From contig NZ_JOBF01000029.1 in NCBI RefSeq assembly GCF_000718635.1, forward strand, positions 1 through 64,000: 64,000 nucleotides of DNA, written 5' to 3'. The position numbers and the translations under genes were made by a program. The notes beneath the pieces were generated by a model. It saw only the letters and a list, made by a program, of their open reading frames with translations. It had not been told where the DNA came from and did not search any database. Of this stretch, positions 1-7,051 are shown piece by piece. Source of the stretch: Streptomyces varsoviensis. Its GTDB lineage: Bacteria; Actinomycetota; Actinomycetes; Streptomycetales; Streptomycetaceae. Positions within the stretch are counted from its first letter, which is position 1. Every line of letters begins with the position of its first letter.

Positions 1-141
1 CTTCGCCGAGATATCCCGAACGACCTCCTCCGACAACCCGCGCCGGGCCGAAGCACCGGCCACATCGGGATCGGCCCAGCCATATTCATACGTACCCAGA
101 CCCTCAAGCTCAGGGTGAGCGGTCTCCGTAGGGAGCGTCAT
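1..141 (-). CDS. sufB: SufB, Fe-S cluster assembly scaffold (5' end only)
   Basis: Only the first 47 codons lie in the window; the gene continues past its left edge. The translation begins MTLPTETAHPELEGLGTYEY and goes on with GWADPDVAG and RRGLSEEVV. I recognise this as the N-terminus of actinobacterial SufB, part of the cytosolic SufBCD scaffold that builds Fe-S clusters. The ATG overlaps the TGA of sufR in an ATGA, so the two genes should be translationally coupled and sufB is probably the second gene of a suf operon. The identification rests on the N-terminal sequence and the context. Confidence 0.85.
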   Translation of the reverse strand, partial: MTLPTETAHPELEGLGTYEYGWADPDVAGASARRGLSEEVVRDISAK

Positions 142-923
142 GCGGGGTTCCTCCCGGCCGTGCTGGTGGATGCTGTGGTGGACTGCGGAGCGGGCTCTGT
201 GCCACCGCGTGGAATGAACGTCGTGCACACCCCGTCGCCGTGGGCGATGGTGGCCAGACGCTGTACGTGGGTCCCGAGCAGGCGGGAGAAGACCTCGGTC
301 TCCGCCTCGCAGAGCTGCGGGAACTGTTCGGCGACATGGGCGACCGGGCAGTGGTGCTGGCAGAGCTGTTCGCCGACCGGTGCGCTGCGCGCCGTAGCAG
401 CGTACCCGTCCGCGGTCAATGCCTTGGCCAGCGCCTCCGCGCGGCCGCGAGGCTCGGCGGCCTGGACGGCCTGCCGATATGCCTCGGCCTGGGCCGCGAG
501 GCGGGCGCGGGCGAAGGCGGCGATCGCCGCCTCGCCCATCTCGCCGCCGCCGGCGGCCTGCGCGATCCAGCGCAGGGCGTCCGCGGCAAGCTTGTCGTAT
601 GCCTGGTCGAAGGCGTCCCGGCCGCACTCGGTGAGCGCGAAGACCTTGGCGGGCCGCCCGCGCGTACGGGCGCCGTAGACGCGCTTCTCGCGGGGCTCCA
701 CGACCCCTTCGGCGACGAGGGTGTCGAGGTGGCGGCGGACCGCCGCCTGGGTCAGTTGGAGCCGCAGGGCGACCTCGGCCGCGGTGGACGGGCCGTGGTC
801 GAGGATGGAACGCACGACGCGATTGCGCGTGCCGCGCTGCTCGTCGAGCGCGGGCGCAGCGCCGCCGGGCCCGGCGGCCGGGGTGGCCGCGGGTCCCGTC
901 TGAGCCTCGCTCACGTTTTTCAC
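138..923 (-). CDS. sufR: SufR-type Fe-S cluster transcriptional regulator
   Basis: This 261-residue protein has an N-terminal winged-helix domain at about residues 30-95, with RSILDHGPSTAAEVALRL and LTQAAVRRHLDTLV followed by a basic wing with RTRGRPAKVFALT. A C-terminal sensor domain carries cysteines at about 188, 192, 205 and 233 (CQHHC, FPQLC, GDGVC). That arrangement fits SufR repressors, which bind DNA in the [4Fe-4S] form and repress the suf operon. The GTG at 923 begins KNVSEAQ; a second GTG at 914 is possible. The stop overlaps the sufB ATG. A CAAC-N6-GTTG inverted repeat covers the start region, so autoregulation is likely. Confidence 0.85.
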   Translation of the reverse strand: MKNVSEAQTGPAATPAAGPGGAAPALDEQRGTRNRVVRSILDHGPSTAAEVALRLQLTQAAVRRHLDTLVAEGVVEPREKRVYGARTRGRPAKVFALTECGRDAFDQAYDKLAADALRWIAQAAGGGEMGEAAIAAFARARLAAQAEAYRQAVQAAEPRGRAEALAKALTADGYAATARSAPVGEQLCQHHCPVAHVAEQFPQLCEAETEVFSRLLGTHVQRLATIAHGDGVCTTFIPRGGTEPAPQSTTASTSTAGRNPA

Positions 924-936
924 AACGCTATTGTTG
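923..936. promoter_or_regulatory. Probable SufR operator (CAAC-N6-GTTG)
   Basis: A perfect inverted repeat, CAAC then six bases then GTTG, overlaps the sufR start region. It contains a possible -10 (TAGCGT on the minus strand, 925-930). As I recall, the Streptomyces SufR operator has this same CAAC-N6-GTTG form. Binding here would block transcription of sufR-sufB. Confidence 0.6.
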
Positions 937-1056
937 CGTAATTCCCTGGACCGGGACAAGCCCCGCCCGGACGGCGCGACGGTGGCCTCGATCACTAAGG
1001 GCTGCCTAATCGGGGCCGGTTTCCGCCCCGGGCCACCGGCGGCCGCCGCCGGTTCG

Positions 1057-1062
1057 TAGACT
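1057..1062 (+). promoter_or_regulatory. Leaderless-type -10 (TAGACT) of the ABC exporter
   Basis: TAGACT ends seven bases before the ATG at 1070, and no Shine-Dalgarno is visible. That spacing puts the transcript start at or next to the A of the start codon. Confidence 0.5.
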
Positions 1063-1069
1063 TCCCGGC

Positions 1070-1996
1070 ATGCGAAACGAGCCCGCCGTCGAGGTCGTCG
1101 GCCTGGTCAAGCGGTACGGCGCGAAAACCGCGGTGAACGGCCTGGACCTGTCCGTGGCGCGCGGGACCCTGACGGCCGTGCTCGGCCCCAACGGGGCGGG
1201 CAAGACCACCACCATCGAGACCTGCGAGGGGTACCGCCGGCCCGACGCCGGAACGGTCCGGGTGCTGGGGCTCGACCCGGTGGCCGACTCCGCCGCGCTC
1301 CGCCCGCGCGTCGGCGTGATGCTCCAGAGCGGCGGGGTCTATCCGGGAGCGCGCGCGGAGGAGATGCTGCGCCACACCGCCTCCCTGCACGCGCACCCCG
1401 TGGACGTCGACGCGCTCGTCGAGCGGCTGGGGCTGGCGGCCTGCGGCCGCACCGCCTACCGCCGGCTGTCCGGCGGCCAGCAGCAGCGGCTCTCCCTCGC
1501 GATGGCCGTCGTGGGCCGCCCCGAACTCGTCTTCCTGGACGAGCCGACGGCGGGCCTCGACCCGCAGGCGCGCCACGCCACCTGGGACCTGGTGCGCGAG
1601 CTGCGCGCCGACGGCGTCACGGTCGTGCTCACCACGCACCACATGGACGAGGCCGAGCAGCTCGCGGACGATGTGGCGATCGTGGACGGCGGCAAGGTCA
1701 TCGCCCAGGGCAGCCCGGAGCGGCTGTGCAAGGGCGGCGCGGAGAACACCCTGCGCTTCGGCGGCCGCCCCGGCCTGGACCTGGGCTCGCTGCTGAAGGC
1801 GCTCCCCGCCCAGTCGGCCGCCGTCGAGCTGACCCCCGGCACGTACCGCGTCTCCGGCGAGGTGGACCCGCAGCTCCTGGCGACGGTGACGAGCTGGTGC
1901 GCCCAGAACGGCGTCATGCCGGACCGCATCTCGGTCGAGCGGCACACCCTGGAGGACGTCTTCCTGGAACTGACCGGCAAGGAGCTGCGCGCATGA
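1070..1996 (+). CDS. ABC exporter ATP-binding protein (drug/antibiotic type)
   Basis: This 308-residue ABC ATPase has Walker A GPNGAGKT at about 39-46, signature LSGGQQQR, Walker B LVFLDEPTAGLD and switch histidine in LTTHHMDEAEQ. The extended C-terminal region is typical of DrrA-like exporter ATPases. It would energise the ABC-2 permease encoded just downstream, at the cytoplasmic face of the membrane. The substrate cannot be read from sequence. The stop overlaps an ATG in ATGA that opens a 39-codon frame, and the last 31 bases are repeated before the permease start. Confidence 0.9.
   Translation: MRNEPAVEVVGLVKRYGAKTAVNGLDLSVARGTLTAVLGPNGAGKTTTIETCEGYRRPDAGTVRVLGLDPVADSAALRPRVGVMLQSGGVYPGARAEEMLRHTASLHAHPVDVDALVERLGLAACGRTAYRRLSGGQQQRLSLAMAVVGRPELVFLDEPTAGLDPQARHATWDLVRELRADGVTVVLTTHHMDEAEQLADDVAIVDGGKVIAQGSPERLCKGGAENTLRFGGRPGLDLGSLLKALPAQSAAVELTPGTYRVSGEVDPQLLATVTSWCAQNGVMPDRISVERHTLEDVFLELTGKELRA
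1966..1996 (+). repeat. 31-bp direct repeat, copy 1
   Basis: This is the end of the ATPase gene, including GGCAAGGAGCTGCGCGCATGA. It matches 2082-2112 at 29 of 31 positions and carries a Shine-Dalgarno-like AAGGAG followed by ATGA. Confidence 0.85.
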
Positions 1997-2112
1997 CGGC
2001 ATACGGCACCACCGGATACGGCGCCACCGGCCGCAAGCGCGGGGGCGGCCTTCAGGACGGCGCCCGTGAAGACACTCGTACGGAACAGACCGGCAAGGAG
2101 CCGCGCGCATGA
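1993..2112 (+). CDS. Possible 39-residue ORF bridging the ABC genes
   Basis: The frame opens with an ATG inside the ATPase stop (ATGA) and closes with a TGA inside the permease start (ATGA), so it exactly fills the gap. The peptide is rich in glycine, threonine and charged residues and ends QTGKEPRA, echoing the ATPase end LTGKELRA. No family is recognised. It could be a real coupling ORF, or the by-product of a duplicated start region that lets ribosomes cross the gap. Confidence 0.3.
   Translation: MTAYGTTGYGATGRKRGGGLQDGAREDTRTEQTGKEPRA
2082..2112 (+). repeat. 31-bp direct repeat, copy 2
   Basis: This second copy supplies the AAGGAG ribosome binding site and the ATG of the permease gene. 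The copies are offset by 116 bases and lie in different reading frames. Confidence 0.85.
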
Positions 2113-2879
2113 GCGCCACGGGCACGTTCACCCCGCACCCCGGCGCCGCGCCGCTCCCCCGGATGATCCGGGCGCAGGCCGCGCTGGAGACCCGGATGCT
2201 GCTGCGCAACGGCGAGCAGCTCCTGCTGACCGTCATCATCCCGGCGCTGCTGCTGGTCCTCTTCAGCGCCGTCGACATCGTCGACACCGGCAGCGGGAAG
2301 TCCGTCGACTTCGTCGCCCCCGGTGTGCTGGCCCTCGCCGTGATGTCCACGGCCTTCACGGGACAGGCCATCGCGACCGGCTTCGAGCGGCGCTACGGGG
2401 TCCTGAAGCGGCTCGGCGCGTCGCCGCTGCCGCGCTGGGCGCTGATGACGGCCAAGACGTGTTCGGTGCTGGTGACGGAGGTCCTTCAGGTCGTGCTGGT
2501 GACGGTGATCGCCTTCGCCCTGGGCTGGTCCCCGCACGGCAACCCGCTGGCCGTACTCCTGCTGCTCGTGCTGGGGACCGCCGCGTTCTCCGGGCTCGGC
2601 CTGCTGATGGCCGGCACGCTGAAGGCGGAGGCGACGCTGGCCGCCGCCAATCTGGTCTTCCTGCTGCTGCTGGTCGGCGGCGGGGTCATCGTGCCGCTGG
2701 AGAAGTTCCCCGGCGCGGCGCGGAGCGTCCTGGAGCTGCTGCCGATCTCGGCGCTCTCCGACGGCCTGCGCGATGTGCTCCAGCACGGCGCGGGGATGCC
2801 CTGGGGCGACCTCGGCATCCTCGCCGTATGGGCCGTGCTCGGCCTGGGCGCCGCCGCCCGCTGGTTCCGCTGGGAGTGA
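2109..2879 (+). CDS. ABC-2 type exporter permease
   Basis: This 256-residue integral membrane protein has about six hydrophobic segments, including QLLLTVIIPALLLVLFS, VLQVVLVTVIAFALG, LAVLLLLVLGTAAFSG and LVFLLLLVGGGVIVPL. It also has the short loop YGVLKRLGASPLPR that is common in ABC-2 permeases of antibiotic exporters. It pairs with the upstream ATPase to form the exporter. The start is preceded by AAGGAG in a duplicated segment. The substrate is unknown. Confidence 0.85.
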   Translation: MSATGTFTPHPGAAPLPRMIRAQAALETRMLLRNGEQLLLTVIIPALLLVLFSAVDIVDTGSGKSVDFVAPGVLALAVMSTAFTGQAIATGFERRYGVLKRLGASPLPRWALMTAKTCSVLVTEVLQVVLVTVIAFALGWSPHGNPLAVLLLLVLGTAAFSGLGLLMAGTLKAEATLAAANLVFLLLLVGGGVIVPLEKFPGAARSVLELLPISALSDGLRDVLQHGAGMPWGDLGILAVWAVLGLGAAARWFRWE

Positions 2880-2881
2880 CC

Positions 2882-2897
2882 CCGGGGGCTCCCCCGG
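2882..2897. terminator. Possible short terminator hairpin
   Basis: CCGGGGGCTCCCCCGG folds into a six-base-pair stem with a four-base loop, immediately after the permease stop. No U-tract follows, so it is tentative. Confidence 0.4.
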
Positions 2898-2972
2898 CGG
2901 GGCCGCAGCGCCCTTTCGAGGCCCTGGAACACCATGGCGGGCCCCAAGTGAAAAGATGCACAAGCGCCCCCT

Positions 2973-2978
2973 TACGAT
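2973..2978 (+). promoter_or_regulatory. Leaderless-type -10 (TACGAT) of ctaA
   Basis: TACGAT ends six bases before the GTG at 2985, and no ribosome binding site is visible. This fits a leaderless transcript. Confidence 0.5.
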
Positions 2979-2984
2979 GAGCCC

Positions 2985-3998
2985 GTGCCGAAAACGCTGA
3001 ACCCCCTCCAGCTCATCGCCGACCGCTGGCAGCCCTCCGCGCGCTTCGTGCGCGGTGCCGCGCTGGCCACCGTCGTGATGGCCGTGATCATCGTCGTCAC
3101 CGGCGGCGCGGTGCGGCTGACCCAGTCCGGGCTCGGCTGCCCGACCTGGCCGACCTGCACCGAAGAGAGCCTGACGCCCACCGGCGCGATGGGCATCAAC
3201 GGCATCATCGAGTTCAGCAACCGCATGCTGACGTATGTGCTGTGCGGCGTCGTCGGCGTGTTCATCATCGCCTCGCGGGCCCTCGCCCCCCGCCGCCGCG
3301 GCCTCACCCGGCTCGGCTGGGCGCAGTTCTGGCTGGTGATGGGCAACGCGGTGGTCGGCGGCATCACGGTGCTGACCGGCCTGAACCCGTACATCGTCAG
3401 CTCGCACTTCCTGCTCGCCTCCGGGCTGCTGACGGTCGCGGTGATCGGCTGGCAGCGCTCCCGCGAGGGGGACGCCGCGCCGCGCGACCTCGTGGCCCGG
3501 CCGGTCCGGCAGCTCTCCTGGGTGCTCGTCGCGGCGAGCGCCGCGCTGATCGTCATCGGCACGGTGGTCAGCGGCGCCGGCAAGCACGCCGGGGACGCCT
3601 CCAAGGACGTGCGCCGCATCCCGCTGGACTGGCGCGAGGTCACCCAGCTCCATGTGGACTTCGTCTTCATCGTGGTCGGCCTGACCGCCGCGCTGTGGTT
3701 CACGCTGCGGGCCGTGAAGTCCCCCGCCCAGCCGCGCCGCAAGGTGCTGGAGATGTTCGTGGTGCTGCTCCTCCAGGGCGTCATCGGCTACGTCCAGTAC
3801 TTCGCCGACACGCCCGAGCTGCTCGTCGGGGTGCACATGTTCGGCTCCTGCCTGGTGTGGATCGCGGCGCTGCGGGTCTTCCTGTCGCTCCGCGAGCGCG
3901 CCGACGCGCCGATCGTGCCCGCGCCCTCCGACGAGCCCGGCGCACCCGTCAAGCGCATCGGCCGCGAAGCCGTTCAGCCGGCCGCGTCCAGCCGGTAG
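2985..3998 (+). CDS. ctaA: Haem A synthase (CtaA/COX15)
   Basis: This 337-residue membrane protein has about eight transmembrane segments. It oxidises the C8 methyl of haem O to a formyl group, giving haem A for aa3 cytochrome oxidase. The family N-terminus is visible: TGGAVRLTQSGLGCPTWPTC, with the cysteine pair. Haem-ligand histidine regions include NPYIVSSHFLLA, TQLHVDFVFI and LLVGVHMFGS. ctaB, the haem O synthase gene, lies 1.6 kb away on the other strand. The 3' end overlaps the convergent downstream gene by 25 bases. The GTG start follows a TACGAT -10. Confidence 0.92.
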   Translation: MPKTLNPLQLIADRWQPSARFVRGAALATVVMAVIIVVTGGAVRLTQSGLGCPTWPTCTEESLTPTGAMGINGIIEFSNRMLTYVLCGVVGVFIIASRALAPRRRGLTRLGWAQFWLVMGNAVVGGITVLTGLNPYIVSSHFLLASGLLTVAVIGWQRSREGDAAPRDLVARPVRQLSWVLVAASAALIVIGTVVSGAGKHAGDASKDVRRIPLDWREVTQLHVDFVFIVVGLTAALWFTLRAVKSPAQPRRKVLEMFVVLLLQGVIGYVQYFADTPELLVGVHMFGSCLVWIAALRVFLSLRERADAPIVPAPSDEPGAPVKRIGREAVQPAASSR

Positions 3999-5017
3999 AT
4001 CCGGCGCGCGGTGCCGCCCGCGACGAGCGAGGCGATCCGCCGCGCGTCCTCCCGCCCGCAGACGCCGTCGGCGACCCATTCGGCGACGAGCCGGTCCATG
4101 GCCGACAGGAACCGCCGCGCGCCCACCACGTACAGCTCGGCGAGGGCCCGCGCGCCCGTGGAGAACAGCAGCTTGCCGAACGGGGCCTCCCCCAGCGTCT
4201 CCTGGGGCCGGGGCCCCGCGTCCGCGTACACGTGCGGGAAGACGGCGGCGAGCTGCGCGGCCCGCCGGTGGTGCCGGGGCCCGGGCAGCAGCACCAGATC
4301 GGTGCCGAGGCCGGTGGTGGCGCGCAGGACGCCGGCCAGCCGCCGCGGGTCCCGGCAGTGCAGTTGTACGGGCAGGCCGGTGGCGACGGCGCTCCACAGC
4401 AGGTGGCCGACGAGCACGGGGTCCCGCGGCCACGAGCCGGTCCGGCGGGTGGCCAGCCAGCGGTCGGCGGTGCGGCGCACGCGGTCCGCGCCGGGCGGCT
4501 CGTCCTCGCAGCCGTCGACGCCCAGCGCGAGGGCCGTGGCGTGCTGGGCGGCCGCGTACAGCGCCTCCGCGGTGTTGGCGGCGAAGGAGTCGGCGGCACC
4601 CGAGGTGTCCGCGACCTGCCCGGCGAGGGCTTCCAGGCGTACGACCTCGTGAGCGCGACCCTCGGCGGCCTCGGCGAGTTCCGGCGCCGAGGTCAGCTCG
4701 CCGGGCGTGCCGGACTCCAGCAGGTAGGTGCCGATGCCCGAGCCGCGCAGCAGCGCGCGGCCGGCCCGGTACGCGCCGAGTTCGCGCCGTCTGGCGAGGT
4801 AGCGGACGGGCGTGCAGTGCGGTTCCAGGCCGAGCAGCGGCGGGCACCAGCGGCGTACGGCGAGCCCCGCCCAACTGTCGAAGTAGGTGGTGCCCGGCGG
4901 TGCGGGCCCGGCGGCGCCGGCCGCGTCGGCGAGGTGGGCCTCGAAGGTGCCGAGCCCCAGCTCCCCGTGGACCGCGCCATGGCTGTACTGATCGACGAGC
5001 GACGGCATGCCGTCCAT
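3974..5017 (-). CDS. Amidohydrolase-family protein, probably degenerate
   Basis: This 347-residue protein resembles the amidohydrolase-2 (TIM-barrel) group through DLVLLPGPRHHRRAAQLAAVF, LPVQLHCRDPRRLAGVL and the C-terminal KLLFSTGARALAELYVVGAR. The metal site looks incomplete. The N-terminal HxH is not obvious (only YSHGAVHGEL), and the usual Asp after the strand near the C-terminus is absent from FSTGA. It may be a non-hydrolytic relative, and no substrate can be named. The start is preceded by a purine-rich GGAGGGGG. It converges on ctaA with a 25-base overlap. Confidence 0.65.
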   Translation of the reverse strand: MDGMPSLVDQYSHGAVHGELGLGTFEAHLADAAGAAGPAPPGTTYFDSWAGLAVRRWCPPLLGLEPHCTPVRYLARRRELGAYRAGRALLRGSGIGTYLLESGTPGELTSAPELAEAAEGRAHEVVRLEALAGQVADTSGAADSFAANTAEALYAAAQHATALALGVDGCEDEPPGADRVRRTADRWLATRRTGSWPRDPVLVGHLLWSAVATGLPVQLHCRDPRRLAGVLRATTGLGTDLVLLPGPRHHRRAAQLAAVFPHVYADAGPRPQETLGEAPFGKLLFSTGARALAELYVVGARRFLSAMDRLVAEWVADGVCGREDARRIASLVAGGTARRIYRLDAAG

Positions 5018-5098
5018 CCCGTTACGCCCCCTCCCTGCCCGAGCGCCGGGGCGGCCGCGAGGGCCGCTCTCCGGTGGGTCTAACGGCCGGCGGACGGG

Positions 5099-5503
5099 TC
5101 AGTTATCGGCGCCGGGGTTGGCGGGCCCGCCGATCTGGAGGCCGGCCATGCGGCTCCACTCGTACGGGCCGGTGCGCACCTTGGCGGCGAGGTCGCCGTC
5201 GAAGTCGTCCTGGAGGCCGATGCCCGCGAGCTCGGCGGCGGAGCGGGCGCTCTCGTAGGAGGGGGCGACGAGGTTGCCCCACGCGCCGTCAGCGCCGACG
5301 AGGGCGACTCTGGTGACGCCGCGGCCGATGTGCGCGAGCTGGCCCTCGGCGCTGCCGCCGTGGTGCCCGGCGAAGGCCTTCATCTGCTTCGCGAGCCGCT
5401 TGGCGTGCCCGGCCGTCCGGCGCTGTGACCTGTCGGGCGTGGCGTCGGGCGCGGCGGCCACGGCGTCGGGCGCGGTCTCTTCGGCCTGCTGGGTGTCTGC
5501 CAT
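5099..5503 (-). CDS. Conserved small protein of unknown function
   Basis: The protein has 134 residues. The first 35 are acidic and alanine-rich and look disordered. A conserved-looking part follows, with HAKRLAKQMKAFAGHHGG, RGVTRVALVGADGAWGNLVA and YEWSRMAGLQIGG. There is no signal peptide, membrane segment or recognised domain, so it is probably cytosolic. The ATG lies seven bases after a TAGCAT box, so the gene is probably leaderless and transcribed on its own. Confidence 0.75.
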   Translation of the reverse strand: MADTQQAEETAPDAVAAAPDATPDRSQRRTAGHAKRLAKQMKAFAGHHGGSAEGQLAHIGRGVTRVALVGADGAWGNLVAPSYESARSAAELAGIGLQDDFDGDLAAKVRTGPYEWSRMAGLQIGGPANPGADN

Positions 5504-5510
5504 GGCCAGG

Positions 5511-5516
5511 ATGCTA
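5511..5516 (-). promoter_or_regulatory. Leaderless-type -10 (TAGCAT)
   Basis: On the minus strand TAGCAT is followed by seven bases and then the ATG at 5503. There is no Shine-Dalgarno. Confidence 0.5.
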
Positions 5517-5631
5517 CCGACGGGTAAGAGCGCGTGCCACCCCCCGGGCCCTCAGCCCTGAAGGCCCGCAGACGACGACGGGCGGGACCGGCGGCCTCAG
5601 CCGCCCGTCCCGCCCGTCGGGGCCGGTCTCG

Positions 5632-6573
5632 TCAGCGCAGGAAGGGGTCCACCGCGACCGCCACGAAGAGCAGCGACACATAGGTGATGGACCAGTGGAA
5701 GAGCCGCATCTCCTTGAGCTTGGCGCCGGTCACCCCGGCCTTGGCGCGGGCGAGCAGCCCGTGCGCCTCCTTGAGCCACCAGCCGCCGGTCGCGACGGCG
5801 ACGGCCGGGTAGAACCAGCCGGTGTAGCCCAGGGGCCACAGCGTCAGCGACACCGCGACCATCACCCAGCTGTAGAGGACGATCTGCCGGGCGACCACCG
5901 TGTTGGAGGCGATGACCGGGAGCATCGGCACGCCGACGCGCGCGTAGTCCTCCTTGACCTTCATGGACAGCGGCCAGTAGTGCGGCGGCGTCCAGAAGAA
6001 CATGACGAGGAAGAGGACGACCGCGGCCCAGGAGACCGAGTTGGTCACGGCGGACCAGCCGATGAAGACCGGCATGCAGCCCGCGATGCCGCCCCACACG
6101 ATGTTCTGCGACGTGCGCCGCTTGAGCACCATCGTGTAGAGGATGACGTAGAAGAGGAGCGCGCCCAGCGCCAGCGCGGCGGAGAGCCAGTTGACGAGGA
6201 AGCCGAACCACAGCGTCGAGACGACGGCGAGGGTGAGGCCGAAGACCAGGCCCTCGCGCGGCGAGATCAGGCCGGTGACCAGCGGGCGCTGGGAGGTCCG
6301 GTCCATCATCGCGTCGATGTCGCGGTCGATGTACATGTTGAGCGCGTTGGCGCCGCCGGCGGACAGGTAGCCGCCGAAGCAGGTGGCCAGCACGAGCCAC
6401 AGGTTGGGCACGCCCTGTTCGGCCAGGAACATCACCGGCACCGTGGTGATGAGCAGCAGTTCGATGATCCGTGGCTTGGTGAGAGTTACGAACCCCTTGA
6501 CACGGGCCCCGAACGGCCGGTGGCTAGGGCTCGTAGCGAGCACCCCCGCAGGACGGGATTCGACGGCCGTCAC
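5632..6573 (-). CDS. ctaB: Protohaem IX farnesyltransferase (haem O synthase)
   Basis: This UbiA-family prenyltransferase (313 residues from the GTG at 6573) attaches farnesyl to haem B, the step before CtaA. The first Asp-rich motif is in [17 protein letters not shown], and the second region reads [17 protein letters not shown]. About eight or nine hydrophobic segments cross the membrane. The GTG before TAVESRPAG is chosen because AGGGG lies at the right distance; GTG 6579 is also possible. It is divergent from tkt. Confidence 0.92.
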   Translation of the reverse strand: MTAVESRPAGVLATSPSHRPFGARVKGFVTLTKPRIIELLLITTVPVMFLAEQGVPNLWLVLATCFGGYLSAGGANALNMYIDRDIDAMMDRTSQRPLVTGLISPREGLVFGLTLAVVSTLWFGFLVNWLSAALALGALLFYVILYTMVLKRRTSQNIVWGGIAGCMPVFIGWSAVTNSVSWAAVVLFLVMFFWTPPHYWPLSMKVKEDYARVGVPMLPVIASNTVVARQIVLYSWVMVAVSLTLWPLGYTGWFYPAVAVATGGWWLKEAHGLLARAKAGVTGAKLKEMRLFHWSITYVSLLFVAVAVDPFLR

Positions 6574-7051
6574 GCACACCCCTGGTTCAGTGACTTCAGC
6601 GGCAGGCGCCGCGATAAGACCCAGCAAGCACCGGACGTGATGGCCCGGTAAAGACTTGCGCGTACCACGCCACTCTAGACGTAGGGGGTACCTCGGCCTT
6701 CGCGGGGGTGGGCCCGTGTTGGGCGGCGTCCCGCTTCAGGGGAGACAGCGTCCCGCTTCGGCCGAGACGCGTCCTGCTCCGGCGGAGGGGGCGGGTTCCC
6801 GCCGCGGGGGAGCCGCGGGGGGACGGCCCCGCTCGGGAGGCGGGGCGAGTGCTTCGCGGGCACCCTGGAGACACGGCCGTCACCTGGGCACGGGGAATGT
6901 TCGAGCCGCACGTCCCGTTGCCGCAGACGTCGGGTCAGGCAACCGGCCGCACGTCGAAAAGGTGCACGTTCCGGCGGGGGTAGGCTCGACAACGCCCGGC
7001 TGACACACCGTCCCGCGGCACTCGACATGTGGAGAGGAGCCCTGACGCAGG
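6574..7051. other. ctaB-tkt divergent intergenic region
   Basis: I see no convincing gene in these 478 bases. They must hold the promoters of ctaB and tkt. A possible -10, TAGGCT, lies at 6980-6985 on the plus strand. Three degenerate tandem copies of a 22-base unit starting GCGTCCCGCTTC begin at 6726. The short open frames here look like composition artefacts. Confidence 0.6.
6726..6788. repeat. Three degenerate 22-bp tandem repeats
   Basis: GCGTCCCGCTTC begins at 6726 and again at 6748. A third copy, CGTCCTGCTCC, begins near 6769. Each is followed by a short purine-rich stretch ending in GAG. The spacing is about two helical turns. Confidence 0.55.

Noticed and set aside
2052-4874. 940-codon open frame on the minus strand
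   Set aside because: It is antisense to the ABC permease, ctaA and the amidohydrolase-like gene, is Arg/Pro/Gly-rich with no domain, and is typical of GC-rich shadow frames.
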